A stretch of 64,000 nucleotides of DNA. Source: G942493375 sp942493375. Its GTDB lineage: Bacteria; Armatimonadota; UBA5829. The notes under the pieces are model-generated. The model saw nothing but the letters and a program-made list of their open reading frames with translations, did no database searches and had not been told where the DNA came from. The translations under genes were made by a program, and so were the position numbers. Location: contig OW818698.1 in assembly GCA_942493375.1 (NCBI GenBank), positions 7,316,001 through 7,380,000 of the forward strand, given 5' to 3'. Of the stretch, positions 8,811 to 17,819 are shown one piece after another; the first letter of the stretch is position 1, and every line of letters begins with the position of its first letter.

Positions 8811-11054
8811 ATAGATGTTTCTTGTTATAAATTCTTCCTGAAATTGCGGAGGCAGATTAGTGAAGTATGCAGAATAACCGAATAATCTTACTATCAAGTC
8901 TTTATGGTTTTCGGGATGGACTCGGGCGTCTTCCAGTTCAGCTTTGTTTACACAGTTTAACTGGAGCATACCGAGGCCTGAAGCTGCGAAGGACTTCTCC
9001 AGATGAGCCAGGGTCTGCAGGTTGACTCCTCCTAATGGCATTGAGATTGTCAGAACGGAGTTTGCAGGACATTTTGTGAGATCAAGCGCAGCTCCACTGT
9101 TGATTGTTGCTGTGATCTCAGCTGCTCTGTGCAGGCGTGATGGAGTAAGACCCTGTGTGAGGACATCTCCTGAGCGGCGGCCATCGGGTGTGGCGCTGGT
9201 TTTTCTACCCCAGAAGATTATTTCTCTATATATGTAGAGTCCGAGCTGGAATGGACCTCCACGTTCGCTTTTAAGACCCTGAATGCTTGCGTGAAGATCA
9301 TCTAATATACGGCTTGCCAGAGCGTTGGAATCCGGGTCGTCATCTCCGAAATGGGGCATGGTCAGGACTTTGGATCGCAGTATCTCATAGGTCTCCCAAT
9401 TGGCTCTGACTGCTGTTAAGAGCTCATCGAGCGTGCAGTATTTGGTCTCGAAGCATAGCCTGCGGATAACCAGCAAGGAGTCCACGAAGTTTGCAAAGCC
9501 ACCGAGTGGGACTCCGTGAGGGTTGTAGCGTCCTCCTCCTGCTGTGTAGTCAGTCCGGTTCTCCAGGCAATCAGCAAGACATGCAGAGAAAAATGGCGAA
9601 GGGCTGACTTGCGGCCAGACAACTCCATTCTTGCCTATAAACGTGCACATCTGTCGGAGAGCCCGGGTGGCGTTGCCTACTGCTGTTTGGTAGACTTCTT
9701 CAAAGTCTTTGGAACCATCAAGCTTGTTGCAGATAACACCTGTTGAGGCTAATTCAGGATGATCATGGATGGACATGTCCATGATTCGTGTAAGGTTAAC
9801 ATAGCAGTTAGCTCCTGCCGAGTGTTCACAGCCTTCGAGCATAATCTCCCAGCAGCCGCCAGCTACATAATTTCTGGCATCTTCGATCCGTTTGCCTACT
9901 TTAACCTGTGCAGGGATAATGCATTCATCATTCAGGAAAGATATTACATTTCTGCCGCTTACAAAATCCTGGTTTATGGCATCCAGGTAGTCCTGATTGG
10001 AATTGCTGGTGATCCGGCAGTGGATTTTCGGATAGAGCATTTTTTGTTCTTGATGCGCTCTAAGGACCATAAAAGTGATGTCGTTGCAGACTTCCGTGCC
10101 ATCCTCATCGCATCCGCCCAGAATAACAACTTCTCCCAATTCCTGCAGATTGTAGGACTGGTCTGCAGGTCTAGAGAAGTCAAGTTTATTGTCCGTGTAG
10201 ATCATATACCGGCAGAGAAGATCATATGCTTCATCCACGGTAATTCGTCCTGCTGCTAAATCACGCTTGTAAAAATCCCCAAGCATCAGATCCAGTCGTC
10301 CGAGGACATACATTCCAACACCCTCAATGGACGCGCATACTTCATGCAGGAACCATATAGCAGCCAGACATTCAAAAAACGTCTCCGGCTTTCTCCAGGG
10401 AACTTCTGCGGCAGTTTTTGCAATCATCTCCAGGAATCGCTTTTGAGTATCATCACACGGTTCATTTTCAAGGATAGACTTTGCTGCCAATGAAAATTTT
10501 TCTGATATCTTCTTAACGGCCAGCAGTCCACGCTTTGCACATTCTATAAACTCCGTCTCTTCATCACTTTTGCAGTCCAAAAGAGTAGATTCAGCCTGTT
10601 CGTATATACTCTCAAGTCCATTTTCTATTACATTTGAATACGGGAAGCAGTGATGGTCGTGATCAACATAGGGTCCATAAGATAAGTGGATGCAACCTTT
10701 ATCTGCTTCTCCATACTGAATGCATTCTTCTGGATTGAAGTCGTAGAAGAGGTGATTGTTGCGCAAGTACAGCCAGGCTCCTGCATTAAGCGGGGGAGCG
10801 CCATCGCTTTCCGCTATTTTTACTCCCATTTCAGAGTAAAAGGGAGAGTTCTTGAAAATGATCGGCCTGAAGTTTTCAGCGATGATCTCATACTGTGCAG
10901 CTTTCAACTGAACTGCGCTGAGCCCTGGGTGTGCTGAATCATATGCATTCATAATATCCCAGAGAGGGTTTTTATATTCTTCACTACCCAGTTTGGTGAA
11001 TGAATGCTTGAAATAATAGTTTTTTAGTTCATTGCGCAGTGCTTCAATACTCAA
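8805..11054 (-). CDS. glycyl radical enzyme, pyruvate formate-lyase family (GRE-1)
   Basis: The 749-aa protein is a cytoplasmic, oxygen-sensitive glycyl radical enzyme. The C-terminal glycyl loop VRLFGYSAYF puts the radical on Gly726. The thiyl-radical site is GGCWEIMLEG near residue 390. A Cys-x-Glu site of this type is found in GRE dehydratases and related eliminases, while true pyruvate formate-lyase has Cys-Cys. The start is TTG at 11054, with AGGAG 8 nt upstream placed in the 17-bp gap after the SDR gene, so the two are co-transcribed. A second GRE lies just upstream of the SDR. Substrate is unknown; with a KduD-like SDR, a sugar-derived diol or sugar acid is plausible. No activating enzyme is adjacent. 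Confidence 0.85.
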   Translation of the reverse strand: MSIEALRNELKNYYFKHSFTKLGSEEYKNPLWDIMNAYDSAHPGLSAVQLKAAQYEIIAENFRPIIFKNSPFYSEMGVKIAESDGAPPLNAGAWLYLRNNHLFYDFNPEECIQYGEADKGCIHLSYGPYVDHDHHCFPYSNVIENGLESIYEQAESTLLDCKSDEETEFIECAKRGLLAVKKISEKFSLAAKSILENEPCDDTQKRFLEMIAKTAAEVPWRKPETFFECLAAIWFLHEVCASIEGVGMYVLGRLDLMLGDFYKRDLAAGRITVDEAYDLLCRYMIYTDNKLDFSRPADQSYNLQELGEVVILGGCDEDGTEVCNDITFMVLRAHQEQKMLYPKIHCRITSNSNQDYLDAINQDFVSGRNVISFLNDECIIPAQVKVGKRIEDARNYVAGGCWEIMLEGCEHSAGANCYVNLTRIMDMSIHDHPELASTGVICNKLDGSKDFEEVYQTAVGNATRALRQMCTFIGKNGVVWPQVSPSPFFSACLADCLENRTDYTAGGGRYNPHGVPLGGFANFVDSLLVIRRLCFETKYCTLDELLTAVRANWETYEILRSKVLTMPHFGDDDPDSNALASRILDDLHASIQGLKSERGGPFQLGLYIYREIIFWGRKTSATPDGRRSGDVLTQGLTPSRLHRAAEITATINSGAALDLTKCPANSVLTISMPLGGVNLQTLAHLEKSFAASGLGMLQLNCVNKAELEDARVHPENHKDLIVRLFGYSAYFTNLPPQFQEEFITRNIYN

Positions 11055-11071
11055 TTTGAATGCTCCTAGTT

Positions 11072-11830
11072 TTAGTTTCCGGTAAATCCACCATCAACAA
11101 TTAATGTCTGTCCATTTATAAATTTGCTAAGATCGCTTGCTAAAAACAACATAGGTCCGACAATATCATCCGGTTCTCCGAGCCGATTTGCCGGGTATTT
11201 TGCAACTTGATTTTCGTGGTTCTGCGCATCAGTAAAGCAGGAATCAGTCAGATCCGTATGCATGATTCCTGGTGCAATAGCGTTCACATTGATGTTGTGC
11301 TGTGCAAGGGTATTTGCCATACATCGCGTCATACCAACTACTGCAGCTTTCATGACACCATAGCTGAAAGTCCATCCTCCCTCACGAAAAGCACAGATTG
11401 AGGCTATATTTATAATCTTGCCGCTTTTTTGTTCAACCATTATGGAGGCTGCCTGCTGTGAAAGCTCAAAAGAGGCATCCAGTAAAACTTCCCGTGAAGA
11501 ATCCCACTGCTGCTGTGTGCAGGTCTCTATAGATTCAAAATGCTGCATACCTGCATTATTAATGAGAATATCTAATCGGCCAAAATGATCTACAACTTTT
11601 GAGATCAGACCATTACGTTCTTCACGTTTACCTAAATCTGCCTGCAGGTAGATGCCTTCAAAACCAGCATTTCTAATTTCCTGCATCAATTCATCCGCTT
11701 CTGGACTCTGGGATATTACTGCAACTTTCGCGCCGCGCTGCGCAAGTGCCAAAGTCATCGCACGTCCCAAGCCTCTACGGCCTCCGGTGATGATAGCCGT
11801 TTTGCCCTTGAAATTCAGAAAATCATTCAT
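11072..11830 (-). CDS. short-chain dehydrogenase/reductase, KduD-like
   Basis: This 252-aa classical SDR has the cofactor motif TGGRRGLG near residue 12-19, NNAG near 90, and the catalytic IASICAFREGG...YGVMK stretch (Ser, Tyr, Lys). Its C-terminal half (NTLAQHNINVNAIAPG, FLASDLSKFINGQTL, VDGG) most resembles 2-dehydro-3-deoxy-gluconate 5-dehydrogenase (KduD) and 2-deoxy-gluconate dehydrogenases. That points to oxidation or reduction of a uronate-derived keto-sugar acid, but the assignment is by eye only. ATG 11830 overlaps the upstream GRE-2 stop by 8 bp and has AGGA 7 nt before it, implying translational coupling. It lies between two GRE genes. Confidence 0.85.
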   Translation of the reverse strand: MNDFLNFKGKTAIITGGRRGLGRAMTLALAQRGAKVAVISQSPEADELMQEIRNAGFEGIYLQADLGKREERNGLISKVVDHFGRLDILINNAGMQHFESIETCTQQQWDSSREVLLDASFELSQQAASIMVEQKSGKIINIASICAFREGGWTFSYGVMKAAVVGMTRCMANTLAQHNINVNAIAPGIMHTDLTDSCFTDAQNHENQVAKYPANRLGEPDDIVGPMLFLASDLSKFINGQTLIVDGGFTGN

Positions 11831-14126
11831 ATATATTCCTGGAAATAAATTCATCCTGCCATTCTTTGGACAACACTACAAACTTTGCAGAGAAGCCGCA
11901 GACTCTTACTATCAGGTCCTGGTGTTTTTCCGGGTGGATCTGGGCATCGAGTAAGTCTTTTCTGCTGACACAGTTCAACTGAAGTAACTGGAGCTTTTGA
12001 GCAGCGAATGCTCTTTCGAATTGGTCCAGGGTGGTGGTTGAAAGATCACCCATAGGTAACAATACATTTACTACACTGTCCGATGAGCATTTGGTCATGT
12101 CCAAGGAAGCTATGCTGTTAATTGCGGATGTGATTTCGCCTATGTGTCTTAGTCTGGATGGTGTTATACCGTGTGCAATAACATCGCCGGAATAACGGCC
12201 ATCCGGAGTAGCCAGCAGCTTCTCTCCCCAGTATCTGATCTCGCGATAGATCCAGTAACCCAGCTCAAAAGCTCCTCCGCGTTCGTTGACCAGGTCCCGG
12301 GTGTTGTTATAAAGATCATCGTGTAAGCGCTGCGCTACTGCGTTGGACTCCGGTTCATCATCTCCGAAATGAGGCATTCTCAGAACTTCGGCGTGCATAA
12401 CTTCATAGCCTTTCCAGTTAGCACGGACTGCAGTAAGGAGTTCATCGAGTGTGTAGCGTTTGGTCTCAAAGCAGAGTTTGCGAATAACCAACAGAGAATC
12501 GACTATATTGGCAAAACCTACCATAGGCATTGCGTGGGGGTTATATCGTCCACCACCTGCTGTGTAGTCTTTATGGTTCTTCAAACAGTCAGACATACAG
12601 GCAGAGAAAAATGGTGATGGATTAACTTTCGGCCAGACGCGTCCATTGCGGCCTTTCATCTCGCACATATCCCGGAGAGGTTTTATGATATTGCCGAACA
12701 CGCGCTGGTAAAGCCCTTCGAAATCATTAACACCGTCGAGTTTCTCACATACAACACCAGTATTCGCTGTTTCAGGGCAATCATGTATAGACATTTCCAG
12801 GATACGCGGCATACTGAAATAATTGCCGGTCGCCATATTCTCACAGCCTTCAACAACCACGTCCCAGCAACCCGTGCACAGATAGCTTCGGGCATCTTCC
12901 AGACTCTTTCCTGCCCGGACAAGTGAGGGGATTATACAGTCATCATTGATAAGGTGAAGCACGCTGCGTCCGCTGAGGAAATCTGTATTAATTACTTTCA
13001 AATACTCCGCGTTGGATGTTTCGCTGAATCTGCAATGGGGTTTCGGATAGATCAATTTCAGCTCGTGATGCGCTTTCAGGAACATGAATGTAATATCGTT
13101 AAGGACTTCGTTGCCGTGTTCGTCACATCCACCCAGCGTGAAAGTCAGTTCAAACTCATGGTCGCTGTAGACAACTACGCTTTTCTCTTTATCATAATGG
13201 CAATCTGCGATCAACAGGAACCGGCAGATCAGGTCATATGCTTCTTCTTTGGTAAGTCTACCTGCTTCGATATCACGATTGTAAAGATCAATCAGCATTC
13301 GGTCGGGATGACCCAATGAATTGCTTCCGATACCTTCCATTACCCCGCATATCTCACGCAGGAACCACATGGTGTTCAGGCCTTCATAGAACGTTTCAGG
13401 TTTGTGCCATGGTGATCTGCGGGAGCTTTGGGCGATCATGCCAAGAAATCGGCGCTGGGTCTCGTCAGTGGTGTCTTCCAGCAGAGCTTCGGCAGAATCT
13501 CCGAACCTTTCAGCAACTCTTTTTACTGCAAGCAAGCCTCGCATGGCAGATTCTACGAAGTCAGTCTCTTCCTGGTTAGTGCAGGTTTTAAGTGATTCTT
13601 CGGTCTGTTTATAAATACCTTCTAAACCGTTTTCGAGAACATTGGTAAAGGATGGGCAGTGATGGTCAAGGTCTACATATGGTCCGCAGCTAAGAAACAG
13701 CCTCTGACCAATTTGCTCGCTGAAGCGGTCCATGTCTGCCGGGTTATAATCACGGAACAAGTGCTCATTGCGCATGATAAGCCAGGCACCTGGATGATGG
13801 AAACCTGGAGAGCCATCGCACTGTGCGATTTTTGTGCCCATCTCAAAGTAAAATGGCGAGTTTTTAAAAATAACAGGCTTATAGTTTTCAGCCAGCACTT
13901 CGTACTGCATCGCTTTTAGCTGAAAAGCATTGAGGCCAGGATGCGATTTATCATAAGCATCCATCAGGTCCTCAAACTGGTGAGGATCGGGAGTGTGGTT
14001 ATAATAAAAATCTTTGAGTTCAATTGTTAGTTTATCCCTGCTGGTGTTTAGTTCCTCAGTATATAAACGATTGATTAAGGCGATGTTTTGCTCTATGTCT
14101 TTTATTTCATCTCTTAGTTTGCTCAT
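11823..14126 (-). CDS. glycyl radical enzyme, pyruvate formate-lyase family (GRE-2, Cys-x-Asp)
   Basis: The 767-aa protein is a paralogue of GRE-1 with glycyl loop VRVCGFSAKF (Gly744). The thiyl site reads CTGCWDVVVEGCEN, aligned with GGCWEIMLEGCEH in GRE-1, so the usual Cys-x-Glu is Cys-x-Asp here. In GRE dehydratases that Glu is the general base, so the change could alter substrate or activity. ATG 14126 has GAGG 9 nt upstream; a TTG 13 codons upstream is less likely. It overlaps the SDR gene start and follows the beta-propeller gene, forming one operon. Substrate is unknown; no activase is seen. Confidence 0.85.
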   Translation of the reverse strand: MSKLRDEIKDIEQNIALINRLYTEELNTSRDKLTIELKDFYYNHTPDPHQFEDLMDAYDKSHPGLNAFQLKAMQYEVLAENYKPVIFKNSPFYFEMGTKIAQCDGSPGFHHPGAWLIMRNEHLFRDYNPADMDRFSEQIGQRLFLSCGPYVDLDHHCPSFTNVLENGLEGIYKQTEESLKTCTNQEETDFVESAMRGLLAVKRVAERFGDSAEALLEDTTDETQRRFLGMIAQSSRRSPWHKPETFYEGLNTMWFLREICGVMEGIGSNSLGHPDRMLIDLYNRDIEAGRLTKEEAYDLICRFLLIADCHYDKEKSVVVYSDHEFELTFTLGGCDEHGNEVLNDITFMFLKAHHELKLIYPKPHCRFSETSNAEYLKVINTDFLSGRSVLHLINDDCIIPSLVRAGKSLEDARSYLCTGCWDVVVEGCENMATGNYFSMPRILEMSIHDCPETANTGVVCEKLDGVNDFEGLYQRVFGNIIKPLRDMCEMKGRNGRVWPKVNPSPFFSACMSDCLKNHKDYTAGGGRYNPHAMPMVGFANIVDSLLVIRKLCFETKRYTLDELLTAVRANWKGYEVMHAEVLRMPHFGDDEPESNAVAQRLHDDLYNNTRDLVNERGGAFELGYWIYREIRYWGEKLLATPDGRYSGDVIAHGITPSRLRHIGEITSAINSIASLDMTKCSSDSVVNVLLPMGDLSTTTLDQFERAFAAQKLQLLQLNCVSRKDLLDAQIHPEKHQDLIVRVCGFSAKFVVLSKEWQDEFISRNIYE

Positions 14127-14161
14127 TGCTATAACCTCAATATGATTTCCTAGCCATTTCC

Positions 14162-15067
14162 TCAAACTTCAAATCGCCAGAGGACGTTTAAATTTGGCAG
14201 TTCTAGTATTTCACCACTGGAAGTGATAAGAGCCTGGCCTTGCATGAAAAATTCTGTTTCTATAACTTTGCCAATAGTCGTTTCATGGACTAACTTTCCT
14301 TCTTTATTAAGTGCCTTCAGTTTCTGTGGGCCACCGTGCATATATGGCCATTCGATAGCAAACCACAATTGCATTTCTGAACACCATGCAACACTTAAAA
14401 AATGGGAATTAATGACTGAATTATGCTGCCACAATAACCGTCCGTCACGGCTGTAGCATAACAACCTTGCTGGGTTTACATTAACAAGTGGCGATTCTCT
14501 GGATGTTGCGGACATATCAGCAAGAAGAATTTCGTCTTCATTATGCGCTATATCAAGAGCACCACATTGAACAGGTAATTCACAAATTTTACGTCCTGTT
14601 TTTATGCTTGCTATTCGTACAGTCGAAAAATCTCGTATCAGTATTATTTCATCATCACGCGGTCCAAAATAGCACTTATCAGCCGCTGATATCTTTAATA
14701 TGTTTTCTCCGGAAACAGCATCTAGTATCTTCAGTGCTCCATATTCAAAAGAAGATAAAATAAGTCCAAGTTTTTCACTTACACTTATAACCTGTGGATT
14801 TTTGAGGTCACGGCGCCACCAGGTTTTTGTATCTGGCAATGAGATATCATACGCACAAACACCATAGCGATTATATGCACCTGTAATAAGAAGTGATACA
14901 TTATTATTATTATAGATACCTAGTCGTCGACCACCAAAATCGAGAATTGTGTTGAGTGATGCAATTTTACGACGTTCTGAGTAATCCCACACCACAACAT
15001 CATGTTCAAACGCAGCTACCGCGAAAATCGAAGTAGATTCAGATGCTGCAATATGTCGTATTATCAT
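14162..15067 (-). CDS. cytoplasmic WD40/PQQ-like beta-propeller protein
   Basis: This 301-aa protein has no signal peptide or membrane segment. It is built of repeated short beta-strand units (VVVWDYSERRKIASLN near 24, LKILDAVSGENILKI near 120, VRIASIKTGRKICEL near 150, LLCYSRDGRLLWQHN near 195), as in WD40 or quinoprotein-like propellers. It is the first gene of the GRE operon, ending just before GRE-2. ATG 15067 follows AAAGG at 8-nt spacing. Propellers of this kind usually serve protein interaction or ligand sensing. Its pairing with glycyl radical enzymes is unfamiliar to me, and no function can be assigned. Confidence 0.6.
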   Translation of the reverse strand: MIIRHIAASESTSIFAVAAFEHDVVVWDYSERRKIASLNTILDFGGRRLGIYNNNNVSLLITGAYNRYGVCAYDISLPDTKTWWRRDLKNPQVISVSEKLGLILSSFEYGALKILDAVSGENILKISAADKCYFGPRDDEIILIRDFSTVRIASIKTGRKICELPVQCGALDIAHNEDEILLADMSATSRESPLVNVNPARLLCYSRDGRLLWQHNSVINSHFLSVAWCSEMQLWFAIEWPYMHGGPQKLKALNKEGKLVHETTIGKVIETEFFMQGQALITSSGEILELPNLNVLWRFEV

Positions 15068-15164
15068 TTCATATACCTTTATTTGCCATTACTTAACCTG
15101 ACAGTTATCTCTTATCAGTATGATGCTGAATTCCCTTCTCCGCGTGAAATTCTCCCTTTGAAGC

Positions 15165-17666
15165 CTATTCAATCGTCCAAGTTTGCTCAAACGACGTTGA
15201 TTCATTCGGCTGTAGAGTAACGGTTTTGCAGAAGTATTCCAGGTTTAGTCTGGTTGTATACATGTCATTATTTACATAGAGCACATCCAGCATGTTCTGG
15301 TCAAACTCATTGGTCAGGGTTGTATCTTTGAGTTTGAAGACTATCCTACCGGCTGGTTTGGTGGTTATATGGTACCATTTACTCAGTTCCAGCCAGTTAT
15401 CGGTGAAATCTTTGGCGTTCAGGGTGATATCAGAACCGGAGACTGTCGGGAATGAGATGTTGATGTCTTTGAAACTCTTGATCGGATACATCCCACGCTC
15501 CCGGAAAGTAACATCCTGAGGCTGAGCAGTGGTGTTTTTGACTGTGTTTTTGAGGATGAGTTTATTGCCTGTAAGTGTATAGAGCTTGGTTATCTCTTTG
15601 CCTGCAGGCGATATGCCTTTCAATGTTATGACGTTGCCGGACTGTGTGGATTCAAGCTTTGTTCCCCAGAACTCACTGCCCCGGATTGTCATATCTACAT
15701 AAGACTCATACGCGCCTTCACCTTTATGTAAAGCAGATACTACCGGGAGCATTATGTCCACATTGCGTTTCTTATCTATCAAGCGCATGATTTTACCACC
15801 CATTGATGGGATTATATCTGCATGCAGCTTTTCATTATCCAGGCTCAGGCAGTCGGGTTGACTGTATTCTCTGGTAAGTACATCCGTAACATCGGCGGGA
15901 ATACCTTCGCCAAACTGGATTACACCATAATGCTTAATGGATGCGATCCACCTGTCGATTCGGTCCAGATCCTTCGGAGTGACATTAAACAGGTATTTGC
16001 CATCTTTAACTTTGCCTGCTGGAACAATCTGGCCTATACGTGTGTAATCGACCCACATCCTCAGCTTACCGAGTTCCTCCAGCACAACCGGATCGTTTAT
16101 TGATGCAGCATATGCTTGTGCAAGGAGAGCTTCGGACTTGTCCATAATAGGTTTGCTCAGATATGGAGCATTGGGGAAATCGTAGATGCCAAGTTTGATA
16201 CTGGTATCCTTGTTGAAAGGTGAGATGTGAAGAGCTATCCATTCTTTGACTATTGGAGCAGATTTGCCATAGACTCCTTCGATGTATTCATCCATCAGTT
16301 TGTTGGCATTCTGGTTCGGATTCCACATTAGTCTCGCGCATAGATAGGACTTGAGTTCGGCAAATGATCCACCATTGCTCTGATAACTACCCTGCATGAA
16401 GCTGCCAACAACACCATTTTCTTTATATACAGTAAAGATAGTTTTCAGATAGTCCATTGAAGGATGCAGCAGCAGGTAGTGCCAGAAATCAGTGTTATAG
16501 TCCCAGATATAGAGCTGGTTTGTAATCTTGCCCCATGCATGCAGGTCTTTGAAGTCCTTTTGTCCGCAACTGGCTTCCAGGCTGTGAGCTTTACAACTCC
16601 AGGGAAGACATAACCGGACTCTGACGTTCGGTAGAGGCTTAACATGCTTTGGTGGAGTCTGTGAATAATTGTAGGCTAGAGTATCAATAATAGCGTCCGG
16701 GTATTCCTTACCTACCTCTGCAGCTACAGCGTTTACAAACCGGAGGATCGGACCTGACTCAGCGCCTTCTTCCTCGACTATTTTCCTGCAATTCTCGCAT
16801 TCGCAGGCACCAGATGGAGAGTCCTGCTGGGAAACGGAGAATATTCTTGCAGATGGTTCGTTTTTGATCCATTGCTTCACGCCCTCAATAGATATCTTCA
16901 AGACATCAGGATTTGTAAGGCAGAGCTGGGTGTGGTTTACTCTCTGGCCTTTGTTTAAAGCGAAGTATTCCGGATGTGAAGCGAAGTAGGTTGCGGGAGG
17001 GACAAGAGTGAACATCGTATGGACAAAACTGTATGTGCCATACTTGATTTTGCTTCCGACCGAAGCAGTCAGATTGCAGGAGTTGCCGTTTGCATGGTTT
17101 CTGACCAGCCACTCTTTGGTGCCATACAGTGCTTCTGCATAGAATGGTTCTCTGTATTCGAATGCAGGTTTCTGGTTGATTTTGAGTGTTCCGACAGCTA
17201 TTGTCTTTATCTTCGGGATCTTAGAGATTGTGTTGGTGAACCAGCGGCAGCCCAGGACATCTTGTAAGAAACCGTAGCAGCCGTACATCGCTCCTCGCGT
17301 GTTGTCTCCATAAATACGAATGGTCCAGGGCTTTCCGGAGATGGTTGTGATTTTGAAAGCATCACTGGTGACGGGTGATTCGCCGCTAATGGGTTTGTCT
17401 GTAACCAGAATCAAACCATCGAAGCCGCCAGGGATATCCGAGTCGTCTTTTTGCTTGTAGACTGTCACCTCTGCGCCTGAGATTAGTTTTAGATGATTAC
17501 TCAGGTCATTGGCGCCAAACTCCATCGGTGGAGTGTAGTCCTGCGGTAGCACTATTGCACATTTAGAAATGCCGTCTTTCACCAGAACAAACTGGGCAGC
17601 GGCACATGACTGCGAGCAGGCAACTAAAGCACCCACCAGAAACATTGGTATAAGAGTTCTTAACAA
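15165..17666 (-). CDS. secreted DUF4838 protein (copy C)
   Basis: The 833-aa protein starts at TTG 17666 with GGAGG 6 nt upstream. The N-terminus is a signal sequence; LVAC at residues 14-17 could be a lipobox, otherwise cleavage after CAAA is likely. It has a GH67-N-like domain (GAMYGCYGFLQDVLGCRWF near 125) and the DUF4838 core with CxCxxC (GACECENC near 290). The C-terminal region (about 600-833) differs from copies A, B and D and resembles the beta-sandwich of aldose-epimerase-like or GH97-type proteins (PSMGGKIMRL). The stop is TAG inside TAGGCTTCA, the start of a heptamer-type repeat. Confidence 0.8.
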   Translation of the reverse strand: MLRTLIPMFLVGALVACSQSCAAAQFVLVKDGISKCAIVLPQDYTPPMEFGANDLSNHLKLISGAEVTVYKQKDDSDIPGGFDGLILVTDKPISGESPVTSDAFKITTISGKPWTIRIYGDNTRGAMYGCYGFLQDVLGCRWFTNTISKIPKIKTIAVGTLKINQKPAFEYREPFYAEALYGTKEWLVRNHANGNSCNLTASVGSKIKYGTYSFVHTMFTLVPPATYFASHPEYFALNKGQRVNHTQLCLTNPDVLKISIEGVKQWIKNEPSARIFSVSQQDSPSGACECENCRKIVEEEGAESGPILRFVNAVAAEVGKEYPDAIIDTLAYNYSQTPPKHVKPLPNVRVRLCLPWSCKAHSLEASCGQKDFKDLHAWGKITNQLYIWDYNTDFWHYLLLHPSMDYLKTIFTVYKENGVVGSFMQGSYQSNGGSFAELKSYLCARLMWNPNQNANKLMDEYIEGVYGKSAPIVKEWIALHISPFNKDTSIKLGIYDFPNAPYLSKPIMDKSEALLAQAYAASINDPVVLEELGKLRMWVDYTRIGQIVPAGKVKDGKYLFNVTPKDLDRIDRWIASIKHYGVIQFGEGIPADVTDVLTREYSQPDCLSLDNEKLHADIIPSMGGKIMRLIDKKRNVDIMLPVVSALHKGEGAYESYVDMTIRGSEFWGTKLESTQSGNVITLKGISPAGKEITKLYTLTGNKLILKNTVKNTTAQPQDVTFRERGMYPIKSFKDINISFPTVSGSDITLNAKDFTDNWLELSKWYHITTKPAGRIVFKLKDTTLTNEFDQNMLDVLYVNNDMYTTRLNLEYFCKTVTLQPNESTSFEQTWTIE

Positions 17667-17690
17667 TTTAATCCTCCATAATTAGGCTTC

Positions 17691-17819
17691 AGGCCTCAGG
17701 CGTCAGACTTCAGGTAGGGAATATGTCATTCTGAACGCAGTGAACTCGGTTCAGTATAACCCGAATTCACTGGTAAAGCAGATTCTTCACTGCGTTCAGA
17801 ATGACAATGCCTGAGGCCT
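17691..17819. repeat. 129-bp nested palindromic element
   Basis: Outer arms AGGCCTCAGG (17691-17700) and its complement (17810-17819) enclose a perfect 20-bp inverted repeat: GTCATTCTGAACGCAGTGAA at 17725-17744 and its complement at 17786-17805. The left end carries GGCTTCAGG heptamer-like units. The right arm overlaps the TAG stop of the gene at 17818. It may end transcription of that gene. Confidence 0.75.
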
